Assembly: GCA_018857735.1 (NCBI GenBank)
Contig: JABMCL010001041.1
Span: forward strand, 1-64,000
Length of the DNA: 64,000 nucleotides
Origin: Alviniconcha marisindica
Lineage: Eukaryota; Mollusca; Gastropoda; Provannidae
Reading direction: 5' to 3'
How positions within the stretch are numbered: position 1 is the stretch's first letter. The DNA itself is not shown here. The text below holds more notes on this DNA, generated by a model that was not told the origin of the DNA, did not search any database, and saw only the letters and a program-made list of their open reading frames with translations.

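Noticed and set aside
847..64000. Assignment to USP9X or USP34
   Set aside because: The N-terminal UBA and motifs such as LHKKFIADCYTRLE-like and NYELVG...[11 protein letters not shown] follow USP24 throughout; USP9X lacks the UBA and differs in these segments as I recall them.

Overview
The window is animal nuclear DNA. It holds one long intron-rich gene on the + strand that fills nearly the whole 64 kb. Joining 58 GT-AG exons (847 to the window end) gives a continuous frame of about 2,544 codons that matches ubiquitin-specific protease 24 (USP24) in order from end to end: an N-terminal UBA domain, long helical repeat blocks, a ubiquitin-like segment, the split USP catalytic domain (Cys about residue 1646, His about 1954, Asp about 1980, two CxxC zinc pairs), then a C-terminal helical region. 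The window ends inside the last exon I can see; by comparison with human USP24 (about 2,620 residues) the final 80-100 residues lie beyond it. The organism is most likely a mollusc, perhaps a marine gastropod. That rests on the repeat style (tRNA-headed SINEs, LINE 3' ends with ATT tails, very abundant intronic minisatellites) and on the divergence from vertebrate USP24. It is an inference, not a proof.

Layout: 1-846 is upstream sequence with a GC-rich block at 225-490 and a probable 5'UTR splice acceptor near 782. Exon 1 (UBA) is followed by a 5.7 kb intron 1. This intron contains a LINE tail, a 41-base poly-C run, stretches that look like poor consensus sequence, and an unidentified minus-strand coding segment (3341-3847). 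From 6.8 to 41 kb, exons 2-37 encode the N-terminal helical half. From 41.6 to 48.4 kb, exons 38-45 encode the USP domain. From 49 to 64 kb, exons 46-58 encode the C-terminal half. Introns are packed with tandem arrays and dispersed SINE/LINE remnants. I see no second complete gene and no stand-alone RNA gene; the one tRNA-like sequence is a SINE head.

The most unusual feature is a recurrent architecture. At least 17 of the 58 exons have a tandem array lying directly on one splice junction, and each repeat unit contains a copy of the exon edge plus the splice site itself. The gene therefore carries rows of near-identical decoy donors (exons 4, 10, 12, 22, 32, 37, 41, 44, 52, 57) or decoy acceptors (exons 24, 35, 39, 48, 50, 54, 58). 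At four of these the next donor is in phase with an open frame and would add 20 to 54 codons, including a second zinc-type CxxC in exon 41. At others an upstream acceptor leads straight to a stop codon. Whether this affects splicing or only records how intronic minisatellites start at exon edges is the main open question.
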